Shown here piece by piece: positions 1 to 11,230 of a stretch of DNA of 64,000 bases (its first letter is position 1; each line of letters opens with the position of its first letter). Source of the stretch: Kalaharituber pfeilii (Eukaryota > Ascomycota > Pezizomycetes > Pezizales > Pezizaceae); the NCBI GenBank assembly GCA_015179045.1, contig WHUZ01000092.1:1-64000 (forward strand), given 5' to 3'. The translations under genes and the position numbers were made by a program. The notes under the pieces are model-generated. The model was not told the origin of the DNA and did no database searches. It worked only from the letters and a program-made list of their open reading frames with translations.

Positions 1-990
1 CGGAACGGGTCTCGGGCTACCCTGAAGACGTCCCAGGGTGATTCTATTCGGTCTTCCTCCATGAACTTCTCCCAATGCGTTCTTTTCTTTTCCCTGATCA
101 TGTTTCGGAGCAGCCTTCGGGCCCTGGTGCGTTCTCCTTTGGTGTTCCCTGGGTTCCGCAGGATGTATTTGGTCATCTTCCGGGCCTCCTTCACCTCCTT
201 GTCGAACCACCTTTTAGATCTGTCCATGATCCTGGCTTCTTTGGTGAACTCCTGAGCCAGCCGTGTTAGTGTCTCGTATGCCTTGCCGTCTTCTATGCTG
301 TCCTCTCCGTTTTCTTCCACGTATTTCTCCCATCTCTCCCAGTCTGTGACCCTTATCTTTCGAATGGGGCCCCTGTCTGTCGCCGATAGGTGTCCGTAGA
401 TCATGGCGTGGTCGGTCCCCGCGATCCAGGAGATGTGTTTGGTGGTCCATTCCCGATCCCTGGCGAAGACCAGATCTAATAACGCCGTTCTCTGGGTGTT
501 GTTTATTTTTCTCGTCCAGGTGATCGTGCCTTTGTCGATTTGTTGCGATAAAGCCGTGGGCTTGCATGTGTCTGTGTACTCCTAATCCTCGGGCGTCCTG
601 CCGGTTGGACCAGTCTCGGTGATGGCTATTGCAGTCTCCGATTACCAGGTCTGCCGCCCCTATCTTGTCTAGTTCTTCTTCCAGGTTGGTGTCTCTGTTC
701 CAGTACACCCCCGTAATCCTCCTCCCCTTGTATGTAACTGTAACATGTCTTTCGTTCCCTTCCACCCGTATGTCTGTGATTATGTCCTTTCTAGCATAAG
801 CCGCGATCCCTCCTGATTTGGAGGGGGTGTGTATCGTGGCGAATGATGGGTGGAATGTCGTGCCTCCTCCCGGTGCCGCCCAGCCTTCCCCTATGAAAAT
901 GAAATCCGCCTTCCTGTCTGCTCCTTCCTGTAGTGTGATGTCCGTGCCTATCACCCCCCTCCCTACGTTTTGATATATTATCTTAATCAT
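1..990 (-). pseudogene. LINE (Tad1-like) ORF2 endonuclease domain, frameshifted, cut by the window edge
   Basis: The first ~150 residues from an ATG at 990 look like the apurinic endonuclease (EEP) domain that non-LTR retrotransposons use to nick target DNA. Visible motifs are QNVGRG near the start, a SGGIAAYARKD block, and GDCNSHHRDW, the GD-N-H-W signature. Near 530-545 the frame slips; the other frame continues with DLVFARDREW and a GTDH motif near the domain's C-terminus, then a basic linker towards the reverse transcriptase that would lie left of position 1. The copy is therefore dead as read, unless the slip is a sequencing error. No ORF1 is seen upstream (991-1680). Confidence 0.8.
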
Positions 991-2331
991 TGAGTGTATT
1001 CAACGTACAGTATGTGCTCCTAACATCCCCCTATTTATAGACATGAGCTGCTAGCAAATTGGTGCGAGTATTAAGGCTGTATCCACAACTTAGACACCTC
1101 ACATGGAATTATCTCATACCATGATCTCGGCTCATGTGCTATCCACGTACTAGTGGTTCCTTCACACATGATAGCCTCACGTGATATGTCCCGTGATGCT
1201 CGTTGCATAATCTTCAACACAATTGTAAGTCCCTTTAGTTTCACGCCAAGACCCATAGCTACACAACTTGGCATCAATTTTCTATCCTCATGATCAGTAC
1301 TTCACTGCTGTAAGGACTTTTGAACACCCTGCCGTTGTAATCTCCCTCTATAACCTGCCTGTCCAACAAAAACCTTGTAATATTCACGAGAGTTCACGCT
1401 GCAGTACTGTACTCAACGGTGTTTCATTCACATAGATTTCGATAATGATAAAAGAAAAGGAAAAACGAGAAACCAACCCAATACATATACCCAAGCTTCC
1501 TTCTACAACTTTCCTCGAAACAAACCTCCGCTACAATCTATAAACGTCCGCTGCACCTCACAAGCCTCCGCTGCAATACACAAACTCCCAATACCTCCGC
1601 CATACTCCAGAAACCTCCGCCACACTTAACAAACCTCCGATCCGCTAGATCATCATTCCAACAAACCTGTCCGAGAACCCACGATGTTCACAGTCCACAA
1701 GCACATTTGTAGGATGGCTTTCCCTCCAGCGAATGCAGACACAATTGTAGATGCTCATGACTATCCCGGCCTGGAGGCTACTTCCCAAGACAAGACCATC
1801 CGCTCTCCTCCCCCTACTACGCTAGCTCCCCCAACTGCGCTAGTTCACGCGCCTGCTTCCACAGTCGGCGTATTCTCAAACCCCAAGGCCCGCACTCCCT
1901 AATCCAAAGGTTACAGAATTCCGCAAGTGCATCGGGCGCTTTCTCAGAAGCCAGGATTCGGCAGTGCACAAACTTGCAAATTTCAAGTGTCGGATTAGGT
2001 GTTGCACTTATAGTGCTTGAAGTTTTGGTGGGCATACATGAGAGGTGAGCCCCTCCGGAGGCTGGGCCACGCTGTTCAATAATAGAAACACTCGATTCTT
2101 TTAGGTATTAGACTGTTCTTCATTCAGGATGTAGCTAAGCAAGTCCGACGATGCTCTCCTGCTAGACAGGACTATAACATTACTACCTCTGCGCTTACCA
2201 TCAAGGGAATGCCAAGTACCGCTTATGACTGCTTGGCATTATTCTTCAGCTCTGCCGTATTCCTTATGCAACCTCGTCGTACCAAGGTATTCACGGAGAT
2301 CGTGTTTATCCAGCTTGGCCTCCCATGGGCT
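991..2331. other. Intergenic stretch with degenerate CCTCCGC repeats and weak ORFs
   Basis: No gene I can support. Between about 1510 and 1650 the motif CCTCCGC recurs every 25-35 bp in a degenerate tandem pattern. An ATG ORF at 1684-1902 of 72 codons follows; it could be a retrotransposon leader and gag start but I recognise no domain. From about 2160 to 2560 a weak reading frame is interrupted by the LINE tail at 2344 and ends at the hAT-type MITE, so it may be a relic of an older coding sequence. Confidence 0.4.
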
Positions 2332-2343
2332 TCCGAACACTGT

Positions 2344-2407
2344 ATCGCCATAGCCCTTAGGGCGGCACGCAATCAATGATATTAAAAAAAAAAAAAAAAA
2401 AAAAATA
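2344..2407 (+). mobile_element. LINE family A tail, 64 bp, TSD tccgaacactgt
   Basis: The insertion consists of the family A 3' hairpin (ATCGC...GCCC TTA GGGC...) and about 20 A. It is flanked by a perfect 12-bp target duplication at 2332-2343 and 2408-2419. It is a severely 5'-truncated retrotransposition product. Confidence 0.9.
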
Positions 2408-2568
2408 TCCGAACACTGTCCTTGGCGCAAGTACCCAGACATCATGTCGACTAAATCCATATATCCTGCGACAGTCAGTAAAAGTGGGGTGGAACGCATC
2501 GAAAATCCCGGATTATGCTCTGAAGAATCTCGGGGCTGGGAGATAGTAGGCATGCTTTTTCCCATATT

Positions 2569-2938
2569 TAGTGAGCGACACGAGCTAGCTCGAGCCGTGC
2601 TGGAGGGTGAGCTCGAGCTCGTCAAATAGAAGGTGGGCTCGAGCCAGCGAGCCTTGATTACATGATATTGATAACTGGTCTAAACTATTCTACAGCTTCA
2701 TCCTCCTCGCCGCTATCCGCTAAATTCAGTATTTCTTCTACATTTACTCCTGCTGCAAGTTTATGAAACCCTGCACTGGCTGAGCATTTTAGCGAGCTGT
2801 CAAGAGAAACACTAGCGTGATCTTGGCTGTCTTAAGCTCGAGGAGCTCATGCTAGGCCAGCTCGAGCCAGCTCGACCTCAAGATCAGTCGAGGTCGAGCT
2901 AGCTCGCGTGGCTTGGGCTCCGCTCGTGCCGCTCACTA
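2569..2938. mobile_element. hAT-type MITE, 370 bp, 8-bp TSD CCCATATT
   Basis: The ends are inverted repeats beginning TAGTGAGCG(A/G)CACGAGC. They are flanked by a perfect 8-bp duplication CCCATATT at 2561-2568 and 2939-2946, the size made by hAT transposases. Subterminal regions are packed with GAGCTCGAGC-type motifs in both orientations. There is no transposase ORF, so the copy is non-autonomous. Confidence 0.85.
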
Positions 2939-2946
2939 CCCATATT

Positions 2947-5257
2947 GTGATAGAAGTGGGGCTTTCACAAACAAAGGGAAGCATTCTTGGTATTGTGTGA
3001 AGGAATGGCTAATTGCATCTGGGCGTAAGTCCGTCTGCTCGTGGTTATACAGTCGAGCCTGTAACATTAGATAAGGCCGGGACTGGCGGGTTTTTCCAAC
3101 AAGACAAAATATCCAATAATCCTTACCGGCCCAATTGGCTCGGGCCGTTAAAGCAGATCCAATAGGACAGGTTGTCCAACATGACAGGGTCCAATATGAC
3201 AGGGCCACCATATATCCAATCAAGAAGACAATATTGCCAGGAAAGAAATGTGTAACGGGAATAACAGCTGACGGACAATCGGAACCACGCTAAGATGTTT
3301 TGACAAGCATTCCGGCACATCGGAAGTGTTTCGGTAGAATTCGAAATGATTGAAGGCGATCTAGTATGGACTGCAAAGTTTTCAAGGTGCATATATAGCG
3401 GTGTTCATGACGATGTATTCTCTTTTCCTTTTCTCTTCACGCAACCTCTTGTATTTAGTTTCCACTAAGTAAGATTGTTTACCTTCTGTGCTGAACGTAA
3501 AGACCTGCTGAACCGCTGTCTGCTGAACCGCCGCCTGCCTGCGCTCCGTAGATCACGAGCCCTGACCACGATCTGCCGTTACAAAATGGCTACATCGCGA
3601 ACGCTAGATAATAGAAATCGCAACCTAGAAAATGATGACGGCGGAAACAAAGCGGTGGATGCACTATCAGGTAAACAACAGTATAAGAAGAATCCGAAGA
3701 AGATCGCAGCTGCCAGCGGGGGGAGATACTTTTGTTGGCTAGTTAACGGTATGGCCGGAGCACTGGCGATATCACCCCCGCTCAAATGACATTGTCATTT
3801 GCACGGGACAAGCACGTTAGTCGCGCTTCCTCGCTCCTCCGTGCTAGTCATACTGACTACCCACTTGCCTCATAGATACAGTACCTATATACCCATGGTG
3901 TTGCGATTGAAACTCCCACCCTTCTACTTTGTCGAGGGGATTTTGGCCTGCATATAAATAATGACCGCAGGTCCAATATACTCGGGGGTGCGGCAAAGTC
4001 TGTGGATTGACGTGGTACTTCTGTTGCTATATGGGGCGGCCTGACCGCTGGCTAATGGTGAGGCTCGAGCGACTGTTGGCTAAGGGCCCGGTGGCCACGG
4101 AAGCCGGAATGTCGCCACCAAGCCACAGAAAAATTTTCCAAGCCACAGGAAAATTTCCCTGTCTAGGTAGGCAAAGGGCGGACAAGTCAAGTGAGGAACC
4201 TCCTCTATAAGAGGAAGGGGAAGAGAGGGCCCACTGGCCTCTCCAAGCCGCGTGAATTCTGCCTCTCCAAGGCGCGTGAATCGCAAAAGTCACCCGCCCA
4301 CCAACCCCGTAACCTCAGCGACTCGTACCTCCGCGAGGGAGAGACTGGGGGGGTTCTTCGGCGTGCCATGCCAAGGCACAGGGGGTTGAAAACCCCTAAG
4401 CAACCCTGGACGAATAAGTGTTTTTTCGAGAGCGTGAGGCTGCGCAAGTGTTATTCGTTTTTTCTCAATATGATAGATGTGCATAGAAGCTTTGTTTGTT
4501 TTCCTCGAGCCGTGAAACATTAGGGGCCCTATGAGGCCAAGGAAAAGTGGGGGCGAAAAGTCTGGAAATATTTTGCCGCACAATTTTTCCACATATTCAA
4601 AGAAGGTGAAAATGCTATATACATGACAACACTACTGTATAAAAAAGGCAAAATTCGTAAAACGACTCAAAAAAATATTGCGACCAATGAAACCCACTCA
4701 AAAAACTTGAAAAACTCGAAACTTGTCACAACCTCTCTTTTTCTGCATCCTCAAAAATAGTTGGCCTTCCACTTCAATCTTCAATTGCGAGGAGAGTTGA
4801 TTTCACTCATCTTATATCTCTTGTATGGCATTGCAAGTCTGGTAGTTGTATCTACTTCTGCTGCAATTTCCTGCCACTTCATACCAGTTCGTCTAAGTGT
4901 AATAATTCGCATCTGCTCATCTCTTGGAAGTTCCTCTATTTGCACCAAAGTGCGCTTTTCGTGTTCCTCGTGTCTTCATATTAAGGCGCTTAGGTGGAGT
5001 ACTAGCTAGCAGAGAACTGTTAATACGCCTAGTAGAGAAATCATTAAGTTAGCTATTAAGTTAGCTGAAGAGCTATCAAACCTACCTATTGAGCTAGAGG
5101 GCTGTAGAGCTGATAGAGAGCGGTCAGTCAATGGTTGAAAAGGCTACCGATACCGGACTCTTGTTTATTTTCTGTGCCGCTCAACATGCCACTACTTGTT
5201 TACCGACTGGTCAGTCTTGACCCTATTACAGCTGCAGCAGAAGTACCACGTGAATCC
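2947..5257. other. Gene-free region with a dispersed repeat module
   Basis: Only short unconvincing ORFs are present. Around 3978-4035 there is a module (tactcgggggtg..gcaaagtctgtgg.., then acgtggtacttctg) that recurs, interrupted by a LINE, at 5225-5270/7191-7255 and again at 53370-53440. Around 3070-3230 the motif tccaata(a/t)(a/t) recurs several times. 4060-4560 is GC-richer than its surroundings but shows no domain. Confidence 0.4.
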
Positions 5258-5270
5258 ACGTGAGTACCTT

Positions 5271-7190
5271 TTTTTTTTTTTTTTATTTCATTACTCGCGT
5301 GCCGCCTGATAGGCTACGGCGAGGTGTTAGGTACATAAAGAACAAATAGTAACTGATAAATCATAAAGAGACGTAGAGTGTGTGAAACAAAGAAACTAGC
5401 TCGCTGCCCAGTCCAACACCTCAACCAGTTTCATCCCCTCCTTCTCCCCCTCTTTCTTTTTCCCCTTCTCCCCCCCCTTTGGCATCTTTATCCCCGCCTC
5501 GCCTCCCGGTAATCTCTTCTTCCACGCCTCACAGTCTTTCGTTATGTGTCTGTAATTCTCGAGGGCTTTTCCACACCACCTGCACTCCGGTGACTCTTCT
5601 TTTCCTATCTGGTATCTCCATTGTCTCAGTCCTTTGTCCCCATTATGCCTGCGAGTGTGGACACCCTCCTTCTGGTCCCCAGGTATTCCAGTGGTCTGTA
5701 CGTCAGTTGTAGTCTCTTCCTCTCCTCCCCTCTCCTGCTCTTTGCCTCTTGTCGGATGCCGGCCTCCGTCACTGTCTCGTCCTGGTATTGTAACGCCGTG
5801 GCTACTTTGGCTGCCCTGTCCGCCTCGGTGTTACCCACTATCCCTTCATGTGCTTTGACCCACAGGAGCGCCAGGTCTCGGTCCCCACTCGACGTCCTCT
5901 CCTCCCACCTTCTCCTCACCAGCTCCGCTGCACCCTCCGGCGTAAGGTCCCCCCTGGCTATCCCCTTCATCCTCGTCACCGTGGTCCTGGAGTCTGTGAT
6001 AATTAGCAGCTCCCCCTCTCTCCGCATTGCCTCCCCAACCGCTATCAGCTCAGCATCATTGACCGTGCATCTTTCTCCCAGGTATATTGATGTGTCTTTC
6101 CCGGTCTGATGCACTCCAGTGCCCGTCTTGTCCTCCATTCTACTTCCATCTGTGTAAATGCTTGTCCACCCTTCATCTTCCTCCTTGGCTATTAGCCTCT
6201 CCCACTCCTCCCTACCTAAGTCAGATGGATGTATCGGGTGTACATAGAGAGGAAGGGGGTCTTTATGCTCCAGCGACCCCCTCAGGTATCTGGTATCTGG
6301 CTGTGGTCTTCTGACTGGCTCTTCTTCAAACCTCAGCGTTCGGGCTTCTACCCTGTCTGCCTCTCCATACACGAACGTCTCGACAGATTCCAGGTTAGTT
6401 AGCCCTTCCACCACGTCCCGTCTCGTCCCCCATGGGGCCCCCGTTATTTCTCTCGCCACAACGTATTGCCACTTCTCCAGCAATCTAAGCTTTCGTTCTG
6501 GGGGGGCGCCCTTTGCGTACCTCGCCCATGCCCAGCAGCCCCAAGTAGCAATGTTCCTGGCTATGCCTATGTACAACTGTCTCCTTTTAGCTGGGGGTAC
6601 TCCGTTCAGTCTGGCTGCTACTCTCCACGCTGCTTTGCCTAGGTGTAACCGCCGATTAAAATGATCATCGAATTTCAACTCCCAATCGATGTACAGTCCT
6701 CCTAGCCTGTAACTCTCTCCCTTGAACCCGATGATGATGGTTTCTGCTTTCTGTGGATCCAGTTCAAAGCCTTCCTCTGACGCTTCCATGGTCAGCTTCT
6801 CACGGTGTTCCCTTATGTCCCTCTTCAGCCCTCGGATGGACTTGTTTGATATCACACTGTGGAAATCATCCACATAGGACCTATTGAACTCTCGGCTTTC
6901 GGCCTTCTCCGCCACTGGTGCTATCGCCACTAGAAAGATAACCGGGGATAAGGGTGAGCCCTGGGGCGTTCCATCTGTCATTATACTTTCTCCTCTGGTT
7001 TTCCCATCCCATGTAAGCTGAAACTTCGTAGGTTGCAGAAACCCCTCAACAAATGCTGCTAAGTTCTTGTCTTCGGCCTCCAATCTCTGAACTACCTTCT
7101 CCCTTCGCAGGTGGTTGAATGCCGACTTGATATCATCCCCTACTATTGCCGTCCATTCCCCATTATCAAGGCGTTTATCCACCTCTTTTA
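5271..7190 (-). mobile_element. 5'-truncated Tad1-like LINE, family A, 1.9 kb, TSD acgtgagtacctt
   Basis: A perfect 13-bp duplication (5258-5270 and 7191-7203) brackets this insertion. It reads from the reverse transcriptase domain (truncated at 7190) through RNase H to a 3' end of hairpin plus poly(A), seen as poly(T) at 5269-5284. It landed inside the dispersed module also seen at 3978-4035 and 53370-53440. It is the longest family A copy in the window and links the family A tail to a protein-coding LINE. Confidence 0.93.
5626..7190 (-). pseudogene. LINE ORF2 fragment: reverse transcriptase and RNase H
   Basis: The open frame covers the catalytic half of a non-LTR reverse transcriptase followed by RNase H. 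Visible RT motifs: IVGDDIKSAFNHL (motif A aspartate), GTPQGSPLSPVIFL, and RSYVDDF (catalytic YxDD). RNase H shows IYTDGS, NDAELIAV, ITDSRTT and a VKAHEGIVGNTEADRAA block, giving the D-E-D-D catalytic set. At about 5634 the frame slips, and the next frame encodes a C-terminal CRWCGK...H...C zinc-knuckle-like motif. The open frame extends to 7293, but 7191-7293 is target DNA, not LINE. RT plus RNase H on a fungal LINE fits the Tad1 clade. The endonuclease and ORF1 are lost by 5' truncation. Confidence 0.92.
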
Positions 7191-7616
7191 ACGTGAGTAC
7201 CTTGGCGCTGCATAATTCCACAGACTTACCAACAACCCGAGTACTCGAAATGAACTCAACGAGCCATGTCCAAGCACTGGCGGAGGCACGCATTCAGGAT
7301 GCTGCAAAAGAAAGGAGCTATACTCGAACGTCTCATAATGGATCCTTTCACCAGATAAAAGCCACAGCTCCCGGCCTTATCCAATATAACGGGTCCGACG
7401 GTAAAGAATTTTTCATGTTATATTGTCTTATGCGGACAGTTTTTGTCTTGGTCATATCTTTAATTCAGCGCGAAAGGACGTAGGAGTTCTAGTCCTTTCC
7501 GCTCCAGAGTGACTCCAGCTCCTAAGAACAACGTGCCTCTCGAGTTATATGTCTAGCACCCAAACCTAAAAAGAGTACTTTTTTATTTTTTATTTTTTTT
7601 TATTTTTATATATATG

Positions 7617-8775
7617 TGTGCCGGGCCATTCGTAACAAACGTCTACTCAATGGAATGCTGGTTAGTGACTGGCCCGGGCCACTCAGAATTTGAATTTTCT
7701 TATTCTACCTACAATTTACCCTCTCAGACTCTCACACACACACTCGCATTTCCACACATCCACTGTTTGAAAAAAACAGCATCGCTAAAGACCCCTCCCG
7801 GCCACAGGACAAAAAACAGCTCTACCAAGGACCCCCAGTGACAGGAAAAACAGCTCCAACAAAGAACTCCTCCAACAGCAAAAAAAAGCTCTACCAAGGA
7901 CCCCTCCAGCGACAGGAAAAAACAGCTTCAACAAGGACCGTCTCTGGCGAAAAAAAAAAAAAAAGAGCAGCAGCAGCAAGGACCCCTCCAGCGACAGGAA
8001 AAAAAAGCTTCATCAAGGACCCCCAGCGACAGGAAAAAACAGCTTTATCAAGGACCCCTCCAGCGACAGGAAAAATCAGCTTCATCAAGGACCTCCCGGC
8101 GACAGGGCAAAAAAAAATACAGCTTCATGAATGACCCCCTCCGGCGACAGGAAAAACAGCTTCATAGACCCCTCCAGCGAAAAAAAAAAACAGCTTCATA
8201 AAGGACCCCTCCGGCGACAGGAAAAAACAGCTACATTAAAGGCCCTCTTCTGAACCGCTTGCTAAAGCATTATTAACACATCTAGTATGGTCTGATCCTT
8301 TGTCTTCTGAGGTTCCATTCGATATCTGTTTGTGTGGTCCCGAGATTGAATATATAGCTCGAATTGATGGCAAATTTTGGGTGTAAAAGGCTCCATAGGT
8401 AAAGATTGTTAAGGAATGAGGCTGAAAAGTAATTACCAGTTTAGGTAAATAAAATAGGCTTGGTGTTGTATACTAGAGAAGTGTATGGAACAGAATGCGA
8501 TATATGTAGAATACATTCAAAATACCGACAGCATGGAAAAATATCAAGTTTAAATACTTGAGTAAATAAACAAAAAAATAAACAAAAGATTTACACAATT
8601 ATAATTTCGAACCTTCTAGTATTTTAACAGCCACCAACATACCAACATTCTGTGTAGTTCTGTGCGCAGAACAAAAAGGTTAATGCATTGTACTAGTGTG
8701 CGATCATGAACCAGCGTTCCGTTCAGTAGTCCGGGCCAGTGGCCACTGGAACGTTGTTACGAATGGCCCGGCACA
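7617..8775. mobile_element. TIR DNA element, ~1.16 kb, non-autonomous
   Basis: The termini are inverted repeats TGTGCCGGGCCATTCGTAAC and its complement. They sit in a TATATA tract, so the target duplication cannot be read. The interior holds a minisatellite at 7780-8245 and AT-rich sequence, with no transposase frame. Superfamily is unclear; TA-targeting Tc1/mariner is possible. Confidence 0.65.
7780..8245. repeat. Minisatellite, ~35-bp unit, about 12-13 copies
   Basis: A unit built from AAGGACCCCTCCAGCGACAG followed by GAAAAAACAGCTTCATC recurs in direct tandem with drift in unit length and A-run length. It lies wholly inside the TIR element and creates artificial lysine- and phenylalanine-rich frames on both strands, which I do not treat as genes. 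Confidence 0.9.
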
Positions 8776-8834
8776 TATATATCAGTACTCGCGTGCCGCC
8801 CTATGGGCTATGGCGAGGTAAGAGTACTTTTAAC

Positions 8835-8887
8835 TTTTTTTTTTTTATATCATTACTCACATGCCGCCTGATAGGCTATGGTGAGGT
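8835..8887 (-). mobile_element. LINE family A tail, 53 bp, TSD gtacttttaac
   Basis: A poly(T) run, atatcattactcac and the family A hairpin are flanked by the duplication gtacttttaac at 8824-8834 and 8888-8898. Its target overlaps the right target duplication of the neighbouring tail, so two LINE insertions hit the same dozen bases. Confidence 0.88.
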
Positions 8888-8898
8888 GTACTTTTAAC

Positions 8899-9269
8899 AT
8901 GCCATTACTGTGCCATCGAAGATAAAAGAATATATGGCCCCATCATTAATCCTGTCTCACCGATCACTAAATACAAAGGACATGAAAGCGGAAAATCATC
9001 GAAATCCAAAAACCACATAAATAACACAAAATAAGCAAAAAGCGAAACAGCTTGATGAACGAGAATACTGATACTACCCGAACGTGCACACGAGACAGCC
9101 ACAACTTTCCATACCAACCATAGCACTAATGGGCCTTTCACTAGTCAGCAGTATTATCTCCGTTACGTAGCGCTAGGGGGTGGTCGGGAAGAATCGTATT
9201 GTTTGCGACACAGAATCGAGGGGACCGCTGCAACGGCGTGTATAACTCCGATTACGACCAGGAGCGCTA
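8899..9269. other. Short intergenic stretch
   Basis: No supported feature. It lies between the LINE tails and the 3' end of the minus-strand membrane-protein gene. Confidence 0.4.
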
Positions 9270-11230
9270 GATATGGCAAGCACCAACATCCGTAAGCCAG
9301 TGTTCGAAACTGCAAAGCATCAACCAGCTATGATACATAGCCCAAGAGAATTGCATACGTATTAGTTTGTCCCACTTGACTTCAAGGTTTACGCCTCGCC
9401 ACGGCTCACTCCCACTGACGTTATGTCTTCCGTTAACCTGATCCATCACGGCAAAAACACCGGCGGTTGCTTTCGAAATTTGCTTAGCCATTTTTGTCTC
9501 ATTCCCGTTCGCTTCCTCACCCCACCCAACCCTGTATAGGAGGAAGATTAGCAAAGGTACTTCATTTCATCTATATACTCTGCTTCGCATACCCCATCCC
9601 ATAGTATGAGGACAACATTATGTGTGTTTCATTGTTGTATGCTGGCACTGTGTTTGATCCACTGAATGCCAACGACGCTGCTGCCATTAGAGCTGTTCTA
9701 TCAGGTACATCCTGAATTATCTGTGTCTCCGAAAGCGAAATTTGCTTGACCTGGGATGTACAGGTATAGAAATATAGATCGTCAGGACTTATCTTGCCGT
9801 TCTTCATCCCTAGGGGATACTCTAGTACTAGTAACTGTCCGCAGCGTGGGTCTTCCGGACACGGTAGTAGCCGTTGTCCTGGACCCAGTGGAAAATAATA
9901 GTTCATCGACATGTACGAGAAGCCTAGCTTCTGTATAGAGACACGTTGCTGTTTCTCTTCATCGTAATAAACCAAGTTGCAACCCTGGGGGCCGTGGTCT
10001 TCGAAGCTGTCGAGCTTTCTAGTCTTGCACTCCGCGGTAGTCGTAATATGGCGTTTAGTGCTAACTATAATGTTGGAGTCCTTTGCACTATTCTCACGAA
10101 ACTATTTCAAGTATATAAGCGCTCTGTTCTCTTCAGAAGTGAGGGTTGATATCGACGCACATAATATTTCCAGCCATCATCAAGTTCTTCAAACTTATAT
10201 CCATATTGAAGATCGGAACCATCATAAAATGGGGCACTTGCTCCGAGCGCTGAAGCGTCGGCCAACGACTTGCAATTATATAGGTCCAACAGCGTATGTT
10301 TTGGCCCTTCTTGTGTGCCATCCTTATGGCAATATGTGAGATTCGCAACCCCAACTGAACCCGGGCTTCTTCCAATAGCACCCTCTTCAAGACTAAAGTC
10401 ACCGTATTCTTATCAGCTTTCTGGATACCAACTACTGGATTACCTAAGTTGATGCAAACTGACCTATAGGTTAAACCAAGCAGTGCTACCGCGACTGTCA
10501 CACCCTATGAATAAACTCGTATCCTATATTAGCTACAGAAGCTTGCTCCTCGCAATTCAAGCTTTAGGCTTCCTTATTGGTAACGTTAACGTGGCTTACC
10601 AAATTAAAGAAGATCCAAAATATTATGAATCCGGCACTTGCAATACCCCACTTTCCATGTGGACGCCCATCTGTTGCCACTACAATATCCTTGAGAAACC
10701 AAATTGTGTATCGAAATCCGCCCAGTTTGTCAAATTTCTTCCGGCAAGGGTCAGAAAAGCGTAAGCCTTGTCTGCGTTCCAAATACGAGAATACGCGCGG
10801 GGCTCATAGCTCAACATACCTCCTGACAACTCCAGTGTTTACATACCCCCTTACAATTCCAGCGCTTCCCAGGAGGGTGGCATTTATATTTTATTGCTTC
10901 TCGAATGAGTTTGAGAGTATTGGCATATGTAACCTGATATCGTAGGATTCAGCAAAAACGCTTTGACTGGTAACTTAACATGAGCACACTAACTGTTATA
11001 TTCAAAGCCAATAACGTAGACAACAAAATATTCACCGTGTTGAAGGTATATTTTTGCAGTCTCGTCAGTGCTCCTTTCCTTTCATATCCCTTGATGAGCC
11101 CAAGAATGCCCAAGACAAGGGCTACCGAAATGAGAATTCGAAGTGTGAGAGGTATGTACGGAGGATATCTAGGAGAATCTTGTTTTTTTTCTTCCTCCTG
11201 ATCAACGCTCTCATGGGCCTCTTTTGTCAC
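9270..11230 (-). pseudogene. Multi-exon membrane-protein gene, probably decayed; function unknown
   Basis: Pieces of one protein can be followed along the minus strand. The first exon (from 11230) begins with an acidic/basic tail and carries two hydrophobic segments (LRILISVALVLGILGLI and VNILLSTLLALNITVSVLM). A middle part (~10790-10590) has an N-glycosylation-like NLTNW and a hydrophobic GFIIFWIFFNL before a GTAAGC donor. Later parts include YDGSDLQYGYKFEELDDGW (~10230-10160) and LLPCPEDPRCGQLLVLEY (~9870). A late intron with a GTATGC donor near 9600 and acceptor near 9541 joins in frame to a last exon ending about 9270. Against an intact gene: a one-base slip near 10700 and an in-frame TAG at 10102-10104 in an otherwise continuous frame. 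I do not recognise the family; exon borders are approximate. Confidence 0.5.

Larger units (their letters stand above)
7583..8819 (-). mobile_element. LINE family A tail split by a DNA element
   Basis: The target duplication aagagtactttt lies at 7571-7582 and 8820-8831. Between the copies are an interrupted T-rich tract (7583-7612) and, 1.2 kb away, the hairpin end of a family A tail (8782-8819). The TIR element at about 7617-8775 was inserted later, in the AT-rich joint between tail and hairpin. Confidence 0.75.

Noticed and set aside
7191..7293. N-terminal extension of the LINE RT frame
   Set aside because: The 13-bp duplication places the LINE border at 7190; the extra 34 codons are target DNA that happens to stay open.
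7785..8134. Lysine- or phenylalanine-rich ORFs
   Set aside because: They are translations of the minisatellite and A-runs.
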